Origin: Aliamphritea ceti
GTDB taxonomy: Bacteria > Pseudomonadota > Gammaproteobacteria > Pseudomonadales > Balneatricaceae
Length of the DNA: 64,000 nt
Direction: 5' to 3'
Assembly (NCBI RefSeq): GCF_024347215.1
Contig: NZ_AP025282.1
Span: 1,984,001-2,048,000 of the forward strand
The notes below the pieces were generated by a model. That model did no database searches. It was given only the letters and a program-made list of their open reading frames with translations, and had not been told where the DNA came from. Made by a program: the position numbers and the translations under genes. Of the stretch, positions 63,301-64,000 are shown piece by piece; position 1 is the stretch's first letter, and each line of letters opens with the position of its first letter.

Positions 63301-63969
63301 ATGTCAGGTACCGGGCCTAAAGCGGGTGGTCCGCAGTACGTCCAGCGATTCAAGCAGGCAGCGGTTTATTCAGCTACTTCAGACGGGGCTTTAGAAGCGG
63401 TTTCTTCTGCAAGGCTTCAGTCTGTTATTAATGAGTTGCAACAAATAACAGTGTCACAACCTGCAGTTGCTCAGTTAACAGCGCTGGCTGATGTTTGTCG
63501 GGCAACATTACCGGCGCTTGAAGCTGAGCACAGTATGCCGGGGCCTACAGGCGAACTTAATTTGCTGACGAACCATGCCCGGGGAATTGTTTTATGTCTG
63601 GGTCCTGACTTAACGAGTTTGCGTGAGCAATTGTTATTTGCGTTGTCTCAGGGGAACGCGGTTGTTGTTGTCAGTGCTGGAGCAACGGAGCTTGTAGCAA
63701 GTTTGCCAGACGGCTTTGCTGTTAAAGGTATCGATGGTTGCCTTGATGCCGAGGCGCTGGGTGAATGTGAGGGTTTTGCAGCGGTTGCCAGTCAGGCTGA
63801 GCTTGGTAAGTTACAAGCGTATCGACAGGCGTTAGCTGGTCGTAATGGGGCGTTATTACCCTTATTAACAGAGCCCGGTGCTGTTGAGCGTTATGTGATT
63901 GAGCGTCATTTATGCGTTGATACTACTGCAGCAGGTGGTAACGCAAGCCTGATTGCTCAGGTGGAATAA
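60346..63969 (+). CDS. putA: Bifunctional proline dehydrogenase / L-glutamate-gamma-semialdehyde dehydrogenase
   Basis: PutA oxidises proline to glutamate in two steps at the membrane and in the cytoplasm. The 1207-residue protein lacks the N-terminal ribbon-helix-helix DNA-binding domain of E. coli PutA and starts near the alpha-helical arm (MHPRIQSCREAIRQHYLADE). The FAD proline dehydrogenase barrel is about 200-470. The aldehyde dehydrogenase part (about 570-1025) has ISPWNFPLAIFSGQ, CFTGSTVTAQ, the base Glu784 and catalytic Cys818 (AGQRCSALR). The last 170 residues form the extra C-terminal ALDH-like domain. Without the DNA-binding part it cannot repress itself. Confidence 0.96.
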   Translation: MHPRIQSCREAIRQHYLADEAQVISTLIDNARLTQDDREIISRDAADLVRKVRNESSPSMMEKFLAEYGLTTKEGVALMCLAEALLRVPDTVTIDALIEDKVATGNWREHLGHSNSSLVNTSTWALLVTGKLLAPSESRTLGRTLKGMVKRLGEPLVRTAVAQAMKELGRQFVLGRDIREATRSATKLEAQGYSYSYDMLGEAARTDADALRYHRAYSDAIGALAKSCVHDDIRMNPGISVKLSALHPRYEFAKRERVMDELVARTLSLAIQAKEANMGFNIDAEEADRLDISLDVIHAVLASSELEGWQGFGVVVQAFGQRASFVLDWLYSCAEALDRRIMVRLVKGAYWDAEIKRAQVLGLDGFPVFTRKLNSDVSYMCCAEKLLAMTDRIYPQFATHNAHSVAAILHLARNVSKEKFEFQRLHGMGESLHHAVLSGQQTSCRIYAPVGAHQDLLAYLVRRLLENGANSSFVNQIVDTRIQPEDIATDPFSAVTALEGKIASQTIPKPVDIYGAERPNAKGWDITDPLVIDALDEQRSTYKDYQWAASPMFVRQLVDQNEAVDAVAVMNPAVDTDQVGTVVNATAEDVQQAIIAARDGFAEWSALSAEERAVILNNIADVYEENAAEFFALVCREAGKTMLDAVGEVREAVDFARFYANEAMRIGDEQPARGVLTCISPWNFPLAIFSGQVLAGLAAGNAILAKPADQTPLIAARAVELMHQAGVPAAALQLLPGSGLEVGVPLTSDSRIDGVCFTGSTVTAQSINRVMSRTMAPEAPLVAETGGLNAMIVDSTALPEQVVRDVLISSFQSAGQRCSALRVLYLQEDIAEELLKMLYGAMDELTLADPWYLSADIGPVIDKAAKQKIEAHCQAFADKGRVLKALPVPAEGRFVAPTVIRLDSIAELPEEIFGPVLHVVTFNAEKLDEVVDEINAQGYGLTFGLHTRVNNRVEQVVSRIQAGNMYVNRNQIGAVVGSQPFGGEGMSGTGPKAGGPQYVQRFKQAAVYSATSDGALEAVSSARLQSVINELQQITVSQPAVAQLTALADVCRATLPALEAEHSMPGPTGELNLLTNHARGIVLCLGPDLTSLREQLLFALSQGNAVVVVSAGATELVASLPDGFAVKGIDGCLDAEALGECEGFAAVASQAELGKLQAYRQALAGRNGALLPLLTEPGAVERYVIERHLCVDTTAAGGNASLIAQVE

Positions 63970-64000
63970 ACGCGGTTAAGTGTTATGCCGGTTGTAAATT

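Noticed and set aside
1..64000. CRISPR arrays, transposons, prophage or defence islands
   Set aside because: No regularly spaced direct repeats, transposase, integrase or phage genes were seen; composition and gene order look like conserved chromosome.

Overview
The window is a contiguous stretch of gammaproteobacterial chromosome that is almost entirely coding. Gene content and order point to a marine member of the Oceanospirillales or a close relative of the pseudomonads. Supporting signs are a Na+-NQR operon next to gap, the block sthA / PilZ / lol / comEC / exbBD / lpxK / kdsB / murB / rne / rluC (as I recall, the same order as around PA2975-PA3001 of Pseudomonas aeruginosa), a class III PHA synthase, and the AcnD/PrpF form of the methylcitrate cycle. 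Base composition looks moderate and even. I saw no insertion sequences, prophage genes, CRISPR arrays, tRNA or rRNA genes, and no broken genes. The only truncated gene is the one at the left edge.

Layout. 1-8 kb: the end of gap, then nqrABCDEF, apbE and nqrM, a complete Na+-pumping NADH:quinone oxidoreductase with its flavin transferase and maturation factor. 8-11.5 kb: sthA, then a leftward group with a small membrane protein, a Tus-like replication-terminus protein and an unusual PilZ protein. 11.5-26.5 kb: envelope and housekeeping genes (one LolC/E-type permease with lolD, DUF2062, comEC, exbB, exbD, lpxK, ycaR, kdsB, a DUF1272 protein, a low-molecular-weight phosphatase, murB, rne, rluC). 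26.5-33 kb: a KfrA-like coiled-coil DNA-binding protein, cysB, an SDR, a thioesterase, pabB and an alpha/beta hydrolase. 33-40.3 kb: the propionate (2-methylcitrate) operon with its GntR regulator and a set of TGTCGACA operators. 40.3-46 kb: metA with an uncharacterised P-loop ATPase, a lipoprotein, a fatty acid hydroxylase-family membrane protein and phaEC. 46-52 kb: a LysR regulator divergent from leuCDB, then asd. 52-64 kb: an EamA transporter, an Lrp-type regulator, NAD-dependent glutamate dehydrogenase, putP and putA.

How the genes fit together. Respiration is coupled to sodium export (Nqr), and PutP uses the sodium gradient to import proline. PutA turns proline into glutamate and the large GDH feeds it into 2-oxoglutarate. 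The prp operon handles propionyl-CoA, and phaEC would store carbon as polyhydroxyalkanoate. leuCDB, asd, metA and cysB make up a scattered amino-acid and sulfur-assimilation part.

Most of the window is conserved core genome. The items most worth a second look are the Tus-like gene that overlaps a PilZ gene with a large insertion, the four-site operator array upstream of the prp regulator, the metA-linked P-loop ATPase and the altered MetA acyl-specificity residue, the structured asd leader, the long rne leader with small ORFs antisense to it, and a perfect 20-bp inverted repeat between gap and nqrA.
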